Shown: in pieces, positions 36,501 to 47,845 of the stretch
Position numbering within the stretch: position 1 is the first letter of the stretch
How the letters are laid out: the number at the start of each line of letters is the position of its first letter
Made by a program: the position numbers and the translations under genes
Notes under the pieces: model-generated
Databases searched by the model: none
What the model was told of the DNA's origin: nothing
The model's input: only the letters and a program-made list of their open reading frames with translations
NCBI RefSeq assembly: GCF_036370855.1
Contig: NC_088105.1
Coordinates: 11,289,619 to 11,353,618, forward strand
DNA from: Dromaius novaehollandiae
Lineage: Eukaryota > Chordata > Aves > Casuariiformes > Dromaiidae
Length of the DNA: 64,000 nucleotides
Reading direction: 5' to 3'

Positions 36501-38328
36501 ACCTCAGTGGCTCTGCACCTAATCAAACCTGTGTCTCTGGTTCCCTCTTCTGCGGCAGGGACCCTGAAACATCTCCAATGCTAAGCAGACACTAAGGATG
36601 GACACAGCCCCAGAGCAGCTAAAAGCTCACCCAGACCAGTTGTTCAACTGGTCTGACTGGCAACAAGGTTTGAAAGGCTGCTCTTTGGGATGGTTTCTTG
36701 GAAAGCTCTACTCTGGGGAGGGGTGTGAGGATAGCAAAGGGCCACAACACCAGAACTCAGTCACTGTGATCCAGTAGCATCAGAACAGCACAAACACCAG
36801 TGCATGAGAACAGGAAGGGGCTGGAGGAAGAGGAGAGGGAGCAAGGCACCTGCACACATGAGCCTCAGCTGCAAAGCCATGATAGCCCAGCTGGGATCCT
36901 GGATGGGTTCTGTAGACTCAGGGTTACATAAGCAGACTAGAATTGTCTCTTTCATGACAGGTTTACCCATGCAGAAAATGGCTTTATTGCTTTTTCCTCT
37001 AAATTTTAAAACAGTCCCAGAGCCTTCCCTCCTCTGCAGACCCCTCACGTCCTTGCCAGCCCCTTCCTGGGACGGACGATGCATACGCAGCATCATTCAT
37101 TACATAACAGTCGGACCGGGAGGACTTGGAAAGAGAGGAAACACAAAGGAAGAGGGAAATGTAACACGCACATGCATTAGACTGGACTGGCATTGTCTCC
37201 TCTCAAAAACATGTAGATGCTGGTTAATGGCTTTAAATGGTGTCTAGAAGAGGGGCATAGTCTGTTACTTGCCTCTCCAGCCTAAGGGCATCACTTCTAC
37301 TAGATTCCCCCCAACATCAAATGGGGCCATGCTCTCCTGGTCATGGGAGGAGAACTCAATAACCAAGTCTGCACTTTTCAACTGCTGGACCCACTTCTGA
37401 GCTGGAGGAAGCCCTTCTCTGAGCCCTAACGCTAAACAGACGGCAAATACTTTCTATGACTGCAGAGGGAAGCACAGTATTTTTCCCTTCCATATGTAAT
37501 TCTTGCAGAACACTTCAGTGCTAGTCACTGAGCCAATCTGTAGCATGCCTGTTTCCCCCCTTCTCCTCCCGCCCTTCAGATAGTTTCTATTATTGCACAT
37601 TTTCATGTAATCTTAAAGCAAATTAAATGTTAATTAAATGCAATGAGTGTCTCCCTGGTGCAGCACTGACAGCTCACAGCATTTAAAAGGCACAAAACCT
37701 TGAAATCTTCAGTGGCACAAATTGCCGGACAGCCTCAAAATATAGACCCATGACCAGTGGTCTCAGGATGAAATGCTACATGAACTTCAAACATCAGTGC
37801 AGAATACTGCATGCAAAGTGTCATCTTCCTAGCTGAGTCCCTGCTGGACCCGCTCCACTCAAACCCTCACACTATGATCTTTCTGGTACCTTTCCTGATG
37901 CCCCCAGCCCCCAACCTTTATCCTCCCTGCACTGTTTGTTCTAGCAAGCTCACAAATTTCTCAGCAAGAGGTGTGACATGCATTACCGCAATGCTGCTCA
38001 GATTTCTCTCTGATGTCTGAGATCAAGGGACTGCAGCGGGGAATCACAGTATATGGGAGACAGAGATGCTGCGGCATAAGAATGGAGCTTGTCTCTCATG
38101 GAACACTGCTCTCTAGGTCATGACTTCCAAGACAGGACACGGGAGAAGGAAAGGAAAAGAAACTGGGTCTGTGGGAAGTGGAGAGGCAAGGCAAGGGCAG
38201 GAGGGAAGAGGGGACACTGCAGTGAGCTTAAAGGCTCACTGGATGAGGTAGATGGCGACAGGATGGGCAGGGGTGAAGAATGTATCATGTCTTTTCAGTT
38301 ACCTCCGCGGGATCAGTAAGGCAGCCAT
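24327..38328 (-). CDS. RGS8: RGS8, regulator of G-protein signalling 8 (short form, 5 coding exons, 180 aa)
   Basis: R4-family GTPase-activating protein for Gi/Gq alpha subunits, expressed mainly in brain (cerebellum) in mammals. Coding exons in order are 38328-38303, 36415-36314, 35398-35334, 26465-26299 and 24509-24327, with phases 2, 2, 1, 0 and GT-AG borders throughout. They join into an open frame of 180 residues, the human length. It starts [20 protein letters not shown] (human has MAALLMPRRNKG) and ends [10 protein letters not shown]. Residues Glu81-Asn82, Asn122, Leu153, Asp157 and Arg161 are the expected G-alpha contacts, in an RGS domain at about 56-171. The linker [20 protein letters not shown] is diagnostic of RGS8 within R4. 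The long intron 26466-35333 separates the RGS-domain exons. Alternative N-termini are described separately. Confidence 0.96.
25658..25684. other. 9-base perfect inverted repeat in RGS8 intron 4
   Basis: GTTGCGTTA and TAACGCAAC are separated by TTAATGTAG. Both arms contain CpG, in otherwise AT-rich intron sequence. Possible paired protein-binding sites; function unknown. Confidence 0.6.
26299..26465 (-). CDS. RGS8: RGS8 coding exon 4 (core of the RGS domain)
   Basis: Acceptor TTGCAG and donor GTTGGT enclose 167 bases, the same length as RGS16 exon 4. They encode [39 protein letters not shown] and [20 protein letters not shown] carries two G-alpha contacts. Confidence 0.95.
26466..35333 (-). 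other. RGS8: RGS8 long intron (between coding exons 3 and 4)
   Basis: An 8.9 kb intron. It holds a 49-base alternating purine-pyrimidine tract at 27522-27570, a T-rich run near 34660-34685 and an ATGCTA mini-repeat near 31080. No nested gene or RNA gene is recognised. Confidence 0.7.
27522..27570 (+). repeat. (TG)13-centred alternating purine-pyrimidine tract
   Basis: Perfect TG repeat at 27531-27556, flanked by GCGTGTGCA on one side and CACACACGCGTGCA on the other. Strict purine-pyrimidine alternation holds over 49 bases. Such tracts readily form left-handed Z-DNA. Confidence 0.85.
35334..35398 (-). CDS. RGS8: RGS8 coding exon 3
   Basis: Acceptor CTTTCTTTCAG and donor GTGAGT enclose 65 bases. 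They encode [20 protein letters not shown] plus Lys, identical to human RGS8 as remembered. The exon leaves phase 1, completed as Tyr65 by exon 4. Confidence 0.96.
36314..36415 (-). CDS. RGS8: RGS8 coding exon 2
   Basis: The acceptor follows a C-rich tract (CCCCCACATCGACCACAG) and the donor is GTGAGT. The 102 bases encode [20 protein letters not shown] and [14 protein letters not shown]. This is the membrane-proximal helix and the RGS8-specific linker. It is shared by both the short and the long N-terminal forms. Confidence 0.95.
38303..38328 (-). CDS. RGS8: RGS8 coding exon 1a (MAALLIPR)
   Basis: 26 bases encode eight residues plus AG of the next Arg codon. The exon ends at the donor GTAACT and joins the G that opens the exon at 36415. 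It was identified by its near match to the human MAALLMPRR start. Position -3 is T and +4 is G, so the context is moderate. Another ATG lies eight bases upstream in a different frame. Confidence 0.88.
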
Positions 38329-38336
38329 TCAGGCAT
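38313..38336 (-). other. Upstream ORF overlapping the RGS8 start
   Basis: An ATG at 38336 opens a seven-codon frame, MPEWLPY, that runs through the RGS8 start codon at 38328 and stops at 38313. If the transcript includes it, scanning ribosomes meet it first, which would lower RGS8 initiation. The sequence is read directly; the effect is inferred. Confidence 0.55.
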
Positions 38337-40315
38337 CCAGTTATAGTTAACCCTTTAACTGGCTGGCTTGGACAGCAGTCAGGGCTGTTTGCAGAAGATA
38401 GGAGTGCAGGAGGGAGGGATTTATTGTTCCATGTCCTGGCACTTAAAAATACATCAAAAATTGTCTGCAAAAAAGAAGGGCCAGTTGTTCTCAACCCATT
38501 TGATCCTCTCCCCCTAGAGCGGAAGGTCGATTTTTCAACAGAAGACGTTCAGAGTTGAGGGATGATCATACAGGAGAGACAGCATTTCCTTCTAAGACCA
38601 GGACCGTGGGTTAAGTCCAGCTGCAGGTCTAAAGTGATTTGACTTTGGCGTCACAGCTCACCACAGAGCAGCAGGAGTTGACATTATCGTACTCATCATT
38701 CAACACCTCTGGAGGTCTCTCCTCAACAGGCAAAGCTCCGGACTGCCCTCGCTAAGAAGACCAAACTACCTCTTTTCCCTGTCCCTCCACGTCATGGCTG
38801 ATGTTACCGGCCAGGCATCATGGAAAAGCTGGCACTGCAAATAAAATAACAGGAGGACTTCATGCGTCTGCAGATGCTGGTCCTTTTACCATCACAGGCT
38901 CAAACATTCACACAAAAATAACTTAAATAAAGTATTTCCTCTTCTTCTGGTTGGTGGGAGCCTGTGGGAAGCCACAATGGAGATTTACGGTCTGGAAAGG
39001 TGGGGGGAAGGAAGAAGGGACATAGGGGTGTCAGGGTCCCCGTCAGCCTTGCCACACGGCCAGCTGGTTGAACTAATCTCACATCAGAGAGCCAAGGCAA
39101 AGGCCACTAGCCAGGAGGCCGATGGGACAGAGTGCAGGACCAAGATGTTTGTATAGTGAACACAGCACAAATGTTTCCTATATGTCAGGACAGGGCCAAG
39201 TTCCAGACAACCTCCATGTCCTCTTGCCCAGAGGGGACACTGAACAGCAGGCAAAGAAACCGATGAGAGAAGAGACTGTGTGCAGAGAAGCCAGGTCCCT
39301 ATCCTCCTTGGGCCTGGGTAGGTCCCAAAGCTTGGGCTGCCCGACACGACATCCGCTTTAAAACCTGATTACATTAAAAACGCACAAAGCCTCTTCCCAA
39401 CTAAATTAATGGAACTGGGATTGCACTACATGCCAGTGAGTGCATCTCCTTAATCCCCACCCTGACCGGCTGCTTTGCTGTGCTTTAACTGAAATCAATC
39501 CTTGTAATTCCTTAAGGCCCTTTAAATTTCTTCATTAACAGCCTCACCCACATGTGAGGCCACAGCACACGACCTCCTGGAGTCCAGTACCCCTACTCCC
39601 CTTTCCCATCGCCACGCTGCCCGCACTGCGCTGGCCACAGGAAGCGGAGCTGGGCGCCTGCTGGGTTCCCTGTCCCTCACAGTCCCCTCTAGCAGCCTGC
39701 TCTTTGGGGAACCGTTACAAAACCGCTCGCTGCTCGTCTGTGCTCCCACCCGCTCACCAGACCACACGCGAGCAGCAGTGAACTTCCCCATGGTCCCAAA
39801 GTCTGTCCGACTTCGTGGATGCAGAGACCCACACTTCCCGTGAAGACAGTCCCACCGCTGGGCTCACATACCCACTGTACTCCCTTTGGCTGCAAATAAA
39901 GCCAGTCAATGACGACTTTAGAAATATAATCTGTAGGTCAGTAAAGGCAGTCCAGCAGGGTCTGGTGAGGGTTTTTCTTCACACTTCATCATTCATCCTA
40001 CCTCCCCCTCCTACGAAAGGACCCCTGGTCAGGGAGAATTGCCAGTCTCATCATGGATGTGTTTGGGGGTTTCTCCTTGGGACAAGGAAAGGGAGGGGAT
40101 GTTTCACTTATGACATTATCAAACCACCCCAGGAGATCACCTGAGCAAAGATAAAGAAGCCATCCCAAGAGAAAAAATTAGCAGCCCAAAGGTATAAAAC
40201 ACAAGAGACCTAAGGGGCTTCAAGAGATTAAGATCATCCATTCGCATGCAATAAAGCCAGATAAACTGAACACAGAGGCACTGCAGACAGACAGACACAG
40301 AGAAAAGATACTCAC

Positions 40316-40374
40316 TGCCTTCGACCTGTCCTCTCTCCTGGTGGGTCTTTGCCAACAGTGTAGTCAGAGAGGCT
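40316..40374 (-). CDS. RGS8: RGS8 alternative coding exon (long N-terminal form)
   Basis: The acceptor has a strong pyrimidine tract (CTGCTCTGCTCTCTCCCCAG) and the donor is GTGAGT. The 59 bases encode SLSDYTVGKDPPGERTGRR plus CA, which with the G of exon 2 gives Gln before NRGMRT. This closely follows SLSDHPVGKDPQAMRTGQRQ in the longer human RGS8 isoform. Entry phase 0 and exit phase 2 fit splicing straight to 36415 and skipping exon 1a. The exon is internal, so its start codon must lie upstream. The human MWNTLTR exon was not found in the window. Confidence 0.82.
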
Positions 40375-42245
40375 CTGGGGAGAGAGCAGAGCAGTCTCTT
40401 AAGAGACAACCCCCTGCACAGGGTGAAAGTCACACTTCAACACACCTCCCCTCCCCACCTCTCCCCGGGCAGCAGCACAGCTCAGAGCAGCTCTGTGTCA
40501 CATCCAGCAAGCACTAAAGCAGCCGAAGCTGGCAGGCTGGGGCTCGGCTCCGCTGCGGAGCCGGCTCACACAGCTCATTGGTGGCACTGCCGAAGAGCCC
40601 ACCTGATCAGCACATTTCGCAGCATCCCTCAGCACCCACCTCCGTGCAAACCTGCTCACAAATCCCCCGGCCTCTACCCGCTCGAGATGGGCTACGGCTC
40701 AGCACAGACAGCGGCTGCCAAACACTGGCAGGGAGCAGGCAGAGGGAAATGCCTGTAAAAGCTCTCGCTGTTGTCATTCTCAGTACGCTAGAATACAGCA
40801 TCAGCCTGCATCATTTTCATCAACAACTCTGAGGTTTAGGGAAGGTTCCTGCCCTCAGATCACAGATCGTCGAGAGTTGCTACAGACAGAAGGGACTGGG
40901 GAGTTTAATTAAAGAGCCCCAGTGGTGGCAGGGCCAAATAAAGTCGTTAACAGGCAAGGGAGGCAACTTACTGCAGGGCATGGGATAAAAGAAAAAAAAA
41001 TCCACCTGGTGAGTTAGTGATGTGACTAACCCCTTTTATCTGCCTCCCTGTCTCTCACCTGATGTTTGCAGCCCTGCTTGGTCCCTGCCCTCCAGCAGCT
41101 TCCCTGCAACCTTCCCTAGGTTGCTCGCCCCGTGATACAGGCTCTGATTCCTTTTTCTCTCTGGACCCAGACCTCTGTCCTGAACTGGCAGAGGATGTAG
41201 GAGGGCTTCCACATGCACCCCCGTGATGGGGCTGCAGCACAACCTTCAGCTTTGGGCTTGGCTCAGCCATCAGTAACACAATACACGAGTATCACTGGAG
41301 GCTAGAGAAGCACCAGATATTTATGTGGGTGGCTGACCTGCTAAGGGTCCAAGCCATGGGATTTCCAACACTAGCACCAGGGTACAGCCCCCAGCCTCGC
41401 TGGGCACTGGCCGTGTGATGCGGGACCTCTGCTTCCCGGCTACCGGTGAAGGTTGGTGACCCTTTTGCCACACTGACTCTTCTGCAAAGCTGTGCCAACC
41501 AGTTTTATCCCATTTCTTCTGAGCTCCCATTGTATCTTAACTCTGATCTTCAGAAAAGGTTAAAGTGTCCTCTGCAGTTAGACAAGTCATTACTCTTCTC
41601 TCCCACTGCTTTCCCCTTCCTATTTTCTGAAAACTTGTAGTCACCTGCCTCGCTTCCACTGAAACAGTGCCAGGCCTGATATCCTTGTGCTACTAATGGG
41701 AAGCATGTCTTGAGAAAGCACATTATCATTTGGCAACATCCCTGGGGAAAGACAGTCCTACAAAAATGAAGAAAATACAAAGATCAGTAGCAGTGTGGGA
41801 TTGACCCCAGCACTTCAGCTTGGATCCTCTCCTGTACTGCACAGCTTAGCAAGGAAATTCCTTGCCTTGTTCTTGTTCCCCCATCACAACACCCCAGGTC
41901 ATCCTGACTTGGATTAATTGTGTCTCTAGTTATCAGAAGACAATCGCTGAAGAAATGCAAGCACTGATACAATCTCCTCCCAGCCAAGGTCAAAGGTTGA
42001 GGTTCATCTTACGCCTCTGGTACAACAGGCTAGTTTGTTCAAGTTAAATAACAGTTAGCTTCAGCCCTTGCCCCAAACCCCAGCCAAATTCAATATAACA
42101 TTACCGAGGGTTTAACTTAAAACATGTCATTCTTGTCTTACTGCGTTTTGCGCTTTCACATTCTCTCTGGGCAATTGCAGGGTGTCACAAGTGATACTGT
42201 ATTTTTGTAATACTTCCAGGACATACCACAGACCTCATTCACGTC

Positions 42246-42264
42246 CACACACACACACACACAC
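42246..42264 (+). repeat. (CA)n microsatellite
   Basis: About nine CA units followed by GCATATGCACACC. Confidence 0.85.
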
Positions 42265-42440
42265 GCATATGCACACCAGCACACACGGGGCCAGATAGTG
42301 GAAGCAAAGGGGGTCTCAACAAAATGTTCAATCAGCAAAACTCTAGTTTAAATAATTCTGGTCAGTTATTCAGATCTCTGGACTTTGCTTCAGTCTGAAA
42401 CAAATCAATCTCTGATTGACTAACTCTGGATAGGATAAAT

Positions 42441-42460
42441 AAAAAAAAAAAAAAAAAAAA
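42441..42460 (+). repeat. A20 homopolymer
   Basis: Twenty A residues preceded by GGATAAAT. No recognisable retroposed body precedes it, so it is listed as a simple repeat. Confidence 0.85.
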
Positions 42461-45400
42461 GCAAGCAGTGTCTCCCGCTTTTACCTCAGTTTTACATACT
42501 GCTAGCTCATCACCATCACCAGTTTGGGCAGAAATTCCAGTCCCTATTACTCCAATATGTTAGTACACTCATTTCTTGGGGTGAAAAATGTCCTGGAGCA
42601 ACCCACAAAGGACTCTGAAAATTAATATTTCCTTCTTTTACTTTCCCAGGCCAGGTTTGAGCTACTTGGGAACAAAGTAAGCTCACTGTGTTGACACAGG
42701 CACTAGGGGAAATGTAATTAAATTGCAGATAAAGAGAATTATGTTTTAGAGGGTAATATTTTAGAAAGCTTTGGTGAGGTAGGAGAAGAGGTTTATAGCA
42801 AATTCCTTCTAAAAAGGCCCTCATGTTTCTGACAACTCTGTAGCTTCTGTTCAAAAGCATTTAATAAAATAACCCATTTTGATATTAGGTTTGAATCTCA
42901 TCCAAAATTTTAAATCTCTTTAAGAAATATTTAAAAGCAATTTCCTCATGACCTACGAATAGCAAACACACAAGCACTAAATAAGCACAGCATTGGGATT
43001 GCTGGCTGTGACTGGACAGGGTGGAAGAGAATTTGCCAGCCTGGACATTAATCTTATCTCTACTATCCTCACCCTATTTTCACCCTGTTGTTTTTACTGC
43101 CTCCCTGCCTATTCCATGCATTTTGTCCATGCCCCTACTGATTGCCATTCAAGTGGCTTTTACCCAAAAACTTCTTCCAGACCAAATACCACCACTGGTT
43201 TCACTTGGTCCCAGCTACTGCCATGCAACTGCTGGATAAAAATGGAGGAAATGCATTCCTTCCGCTCTGGCTGCCCTTAATTCTGAGATTTCCAGGAGGC
43301 CCAGGAAGGCAGCTCTGGCCCCTAGCTGTGTGGCTCCTGCATCTCCAGTTACAGAGATGCTCCTCCTGCAGCTGGCAGCTTACCACCCTTCTCGAAGACA
43401 AAGGCGGGCCTTACCTTAGCCAGCTTGCGGTTGGCACATCAGAGAGCATCTTCACTAACTAGTTTATTTGCTTAGCTGACATCCCAGTGGTTAGCATTAG
43501 ATAATCTCCTTCACCTTGACATTTAAGCAGACTTCACCCTATCTTCTCACTCTTGCTTTACTTCCTTGAGGGTCTGCTTGCCTCTCTGAGACTCCGCTAT
43601 TTTATGCTTAACTAGCCATCATGCTGAGTCCCTCACTGTAGCTTCCACTTTTCACTTCTGACTTCAAGGTCTTGTCAAATTTACAGTAATCCATGCCACA
43701 TGGGTTTTGAACTTATGTGGGATTGTGTTTGCTGTTGCTTTGTGACCTTCACTGGTTCTGTGCCAGTGTCTTTTTCAGTAGTGCTGCAAGAAACTTGTTT
43801 GAGGTTGTTCTTCATGACTTGCTAGAGCAAGTGGTTTTTCCCTAGTGTCAAAAAAGTGCTTCTCCAGACAATTGTGATGTTTGACAGCTACATCCCCATA
43901 GCTGAAGTCATTCTTTGGTACGTTTTCTTTCATGAGACCCTGTTGCCTCTGTGATTCCTCTGGAAGGAGCTAAGCGCTGTAGGCTCTGTGACTGCAAAAT
44001 ACCAAGCACACAGGGCTGCCTCCTGCAGTGGTCACTGCTTCCCAGTGGACAACTGGGCAGACAGCTGAACTGCTCAGAGAGACTAGTGCATGAGGGTTTG
44101 TATTGAAGTGCTGGCTTGCCTCAATCAGTACCTTGTCATGCCAAAGGGAATGGCGGTGACTTGCACATTGCGAAGCCTGCCTTCAGCTCAACCATAAGCC
44201 TTCGCCTCAGTCTATCTTCCGCTGTGACCCAAGGGAGCTTCTGTTTTGGTGCTGGGGGACCTCAATTTAATGCAAAAAACATGAGGAACCTCTTACGACA
44301 CAAAGTGTCATTTGGTCTCCCTTTGACATACTGTCATTCGAAATTTATCCAGAAGCCAGACTGGTATATATGGGGCCCAAGACCAAGTTTATTCAAATTA
44401 GTAATTAATTTGCCTCCAGAGCTTGCTTTTCTCCATCACTGTTTGCAATTAAGGCTGAAAGAAAATTGTTAGAGTTAAAAGTACTCTTACTAGCAGATAC
44501 CTAATATGCAATGCCCTGGTCACTGTGTCAGGCTGCCTGCCCGTCTGAGAGTCTGCAGTAAAATATACTTGGTCCAGTACGAGGTGACAGTCAGGGCAAG
44601 AGGAAGTTACAACTAATGTTGACAGGTTCCTAAACTGCAAAACAAATTACGGACTGTCTTCCCATGAAACACAGAACCATGAGAACAGTTCCCCCTATTA
44701 AAAAGGAGCTCTAGCACCATCACTAAACACCCACAGATGTAGCACAGAACTTTTTTTTAAGGAGTTAAGGTTTCTGTTCACCTTGTATCTCAAATTCTTT
44801 TCTGTATCAGCCCAGGTAGGCAGGAAATCCTGGGAGGTGAAACAAGGAGAGCTCAAGTTTCAGGGGCAGGTGAGGAAACCATGCAGCTGATACACTGGAT
44901 GGGAGGTATTGATAAAAGAAGCCTCATCTCATGTGCTAATGAGACAGGGCAGGAGATAGGAGACACCCACCGAGTTGAATTCCCCTTGAAAATAAACGAC
45001 CATGTTCAAAAATAAAAATGAGTTACATAAAGTGTGATCCACGATTCTGTCTCTGGTTTAGCTTAAGAGAATGGCAGCTATTTAAATTCTCCCCCATGTC
45101 AATGATAAAAGTGTCTCCTGGACATGTTTGCAGCTCTCGGGTGTTGTGATCGCTGCAGCAGAACAGATGCCTCCAACTGTTAGATGGCTCCTGGCCCCAG
45201 CCTGGGTGCTCCCAACTCTCTCCTCAAATCCTCCAGGCAGGCAGGATGAAAAACAACAGCTAAGCAATGTGGGAGGCAGAGAGAGGCAGAGTGCAAGAAG
45301 GAATCACGGGGAAGAGTTTCCCCTTTAATGCACCTTATTACAATATCATAATTATTCTCTTAGGAAACATACTGCCATGTCCAGGAGCAGTTCCAAGTAA

Positions 45401-47528
45401 AGCAGTGTGTTGGTGCCTCTGCATGTGTGTGCACGTAATTCAGAGAGGATGCTGTTAAGTGTGAAGCAGGGAAGCAGAAAGGATTGGACTTGACACAGAG
45501 CTGCTCTGTGCAGCCTTGGAGTCCTCCCAGCTTTCAGCATTGCTGCCGCTGTCAATATGGCAGTGTCTATAATGCAGTCGGTGCGTATGGCCGGGAACCC
45601 ACGACTGATCCACGCTGACAGACAGACAGAACTCCACAAAGATTCCCTACCACAGACGCTCCATCCCTTGTACACCTTGACTGAGATCTGACACTTGACA
45701 CGGGCCAGGGAGGGAGGCTTGCTGAAAGACAGGGTTAATTTTCTGCTGAGTGATCATTCAAGGTGCTTGTAAGCAGCCTGCATTTTTCTCACTGGACACT
45801 CTGTGAACTAGTCATTTACTGAACGTTAGAAATCAGTCCTGAGATCTCGGGGTTGCAGTCGCAAATCCATTTACAAGGGATAAAGTCTGCACTTGTTTGC
45901 TCTTACCACTGCTATTCCAAAGCCTTGGACTTACAGGGCATCCAGGTCCCACAGCAAGGATTTGTTGGGGCTATTAACCACGACACAGAAATGCAACGTG
46001 GCACTGGAAGGTCACTCCCACTGCAGCAAAACACCTGAGCACGTGCTCAACTTCAAACATGTTAGCAGTTGAGTGGAGACTTGTATGATGAAATACAAAC
46101 AAAGTTAACTGCCTGGGTGAGCTGGGACGTCTCTTTCATCTCTGGAGGCTGCTGCTCTAGTTTTAATTAAAACATAAATGAGATGAGCTAGATGGACTCA
46201 TCTTCTTCTCCAGCAGATAGTTCTTCTTTCATAAAAATGGCCGCTCCATCCAGCACAAACCTCTGGTCTCTTAGGAGACTGGCCTGTAATCACACGTGTC
46301 CTGCCAGTCTGGACAGAGATGCATGCCACAGCTCTGCCAGTGCTGGCACTAGTCAAGCCCTAAGAACTGGAGAATATCTCCAGAGCCGTGTGGACGGGTG
46401 GGTGGGCAAAAGGCCAGCCCTGTCCTGCCTGGAGCCAGTGCCGTAGATCTGCTCTGGAAGAACCCTGGGCTGCAGGAACAAGGGAGCCTCAGAGCAGGGC
46501 CCTGAGGCAGCACAGCTAGGACAAGCAGAGCACAGACGTTACGCTCCGAGCTGAGGTGCAGCCATGACGATGCATGGACTCCCCAGACAGAGGAACGTGA
46601 CCACTAAGGTCCAGGATTAGGTACAGTGACAAGCAGCCAGGGAGAAGACATTAGTGCGATGGGTCCATTGTATTGTTTTTAGCTATGCCAAATTACCAGT
46701 TTATGCTCCCACCCAACAAACAGAATGAAGGGATGTCCCTTGTTACTGCAGTGACCTCCAGGAGCGATACCAGCCCTCTAGTCAGAGCTGCAGGAAAATG
46801 AGCCCACTTGGATTAGCCTTCAGCTCTCCCCCCACCTGCAAACACTCCTGCCATCTGCAAGTTCTCACTACAGCCGTTGCTTGATGCAGTTCTCTCGCCT
46901 CCAACACATTCTCCTTTTGCTCCAATTAGTCTTATTTTTAACTAGCTCAGCCTCAGCGTTTGGCCCTGGTGCTAGTCACAATGTCACAGATAACCTTGAT
47001 GCAAATATTCAAAGGAAATACAATCCACCACTTAAAAATGATAATAATAGTAAAGGAGAATCAAAACACAGTGAAGATCTCAGAGCTACAGGCACCAGCA
47101 TCAACTAATGTTTTCTCCCAGCATCAAAGGCCCACCACTAATCCAACTGAAACGCAGATCACCCCCAGAACTAAGCCAGCTCCTCATATCAGCCGAGCCA
47201 GGGGCAAGCTGGGGGTTAACACAAGAAATGTGCTGCTCTCTGTCCCCGCCTGCTAATTAGGAACGGTGTCTGTGTCCCTTTGACCATTCATAAGACGCCA
47301 CAGGAAGATTAACGCACCAGGAGAAGCACAGCCATGAAAATAACAGGGGTGACATCTAAGCAGCACCCTTCCCCTCCCGCTTTGCCTGCAGAACCATTCT
47401 TCCCCACAAAGAACTGGGGCAGGAGTGCCCCCCCAGGCACTCATATCATACCAGGGGACCACAGGGCTTTTCATCACCCAGCAAGGCCCTCCGAGGAAGC
47501 TCCGTAACAAGGCACTCCTAGCTCTTAC

Positions 47529-47812
47529 CTGTCTTGCAGCTGACGGCAGAGTGGTGGCTACGTGGCTTTTGGTGCTTGATGGACATGGCTGGTTGGGACC
47601 CTGAGTAACAGTGTCTGCACACTCCTGGTACATCGGGAAGGGCGAAACACTCAGCCACAGTAATCTCTAGAGGAACGACAGCAATGTGCCACTTTCCTGG
47701 CTCCCTAGCCCTGCATCTCATGAAAAGAACAAGAGCTGGAGAAAGGGGGGGGGGGTTATGAAAGCGAGGGAAGGGGGAGAAGAGAGAGCGAGGGAGCGCA
47801 CGCTCTCGCAGA
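47529..47812 (-). other. Candidate first exon of the long RGS8 transcript
   Basis: The minus strand ends in ACAG followed by GTAAGA, a strong donor, at 47529. An in-frame ATG at 47633 opens 35 codons (MYQECADTVTQG to LPSAARQ) that end exactly in phase 0, the phase required by the alternative exon at 40374. About 285 bases upstream of the donor is a TATA-like TATACAAG (47845-47838), and the DNA between carries a small CpG cluster. Joined together this would give a form of about 226 residues. No homologue of the 35 residues is known to me, so the exon may be untranslated or not real. Confidence 0.4.
47745..47755 (+). repeat. G11 run beside a purine-rich tract
   Basis: G11 followed by a GA-rich stretch to about 47800, inside the candidate upstream RGS8 exon (C/T-rich on the transcript strand). 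Confidence 0.8.
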
Positions 47813-47837
47813 TGCACACATGCAGAGCAGACAGAGG

Positions 47838-47845
47838 CTTGTATA
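47838..47845 (-). promoter_or_regulatory. TATA-like box of a candidate upstream RGS8 promoter
   Basis: TATACAAG on the minus strand. It is followed about 30 bases later by a CpG-containing stretch (GCGAGAGCGTGCGCTCCCTC) that is unusual in this AT-rich flank. The call depends on the candidate exon at 47529-47812. Confidence 0.3.

Larger units (their letters stand above)
40375..47528 (-). other. Upstream RGS8 region, probable intron of the long form
   Basis: No second gene is recognised. The stretch contains a (CA)n run at about 42246-42264, an A20 run at 42441-42460 and a plus-strand short ORF with signal-peptide-like start at 46884-47108. It would be intronic if the candidate exon at 47529 is real. 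Confidence 0.45.

Noticed and set aside
41172-41213. Minus-strand ATGTGGAAG as the missing MWNTLTR first exon of long RGS8
   Set aside because: After MWK the residues differ, and no consensus donor in phase 0 follows.
47529-47586. Frame MSIKHQKPRS ending at the 47529 donor as an RGS8 N-terminus
   Set aside because: Joined to either downstream RGS8 exon this frame reaches a stop within a few codons. The other frame, from 47633, is the compatible one.
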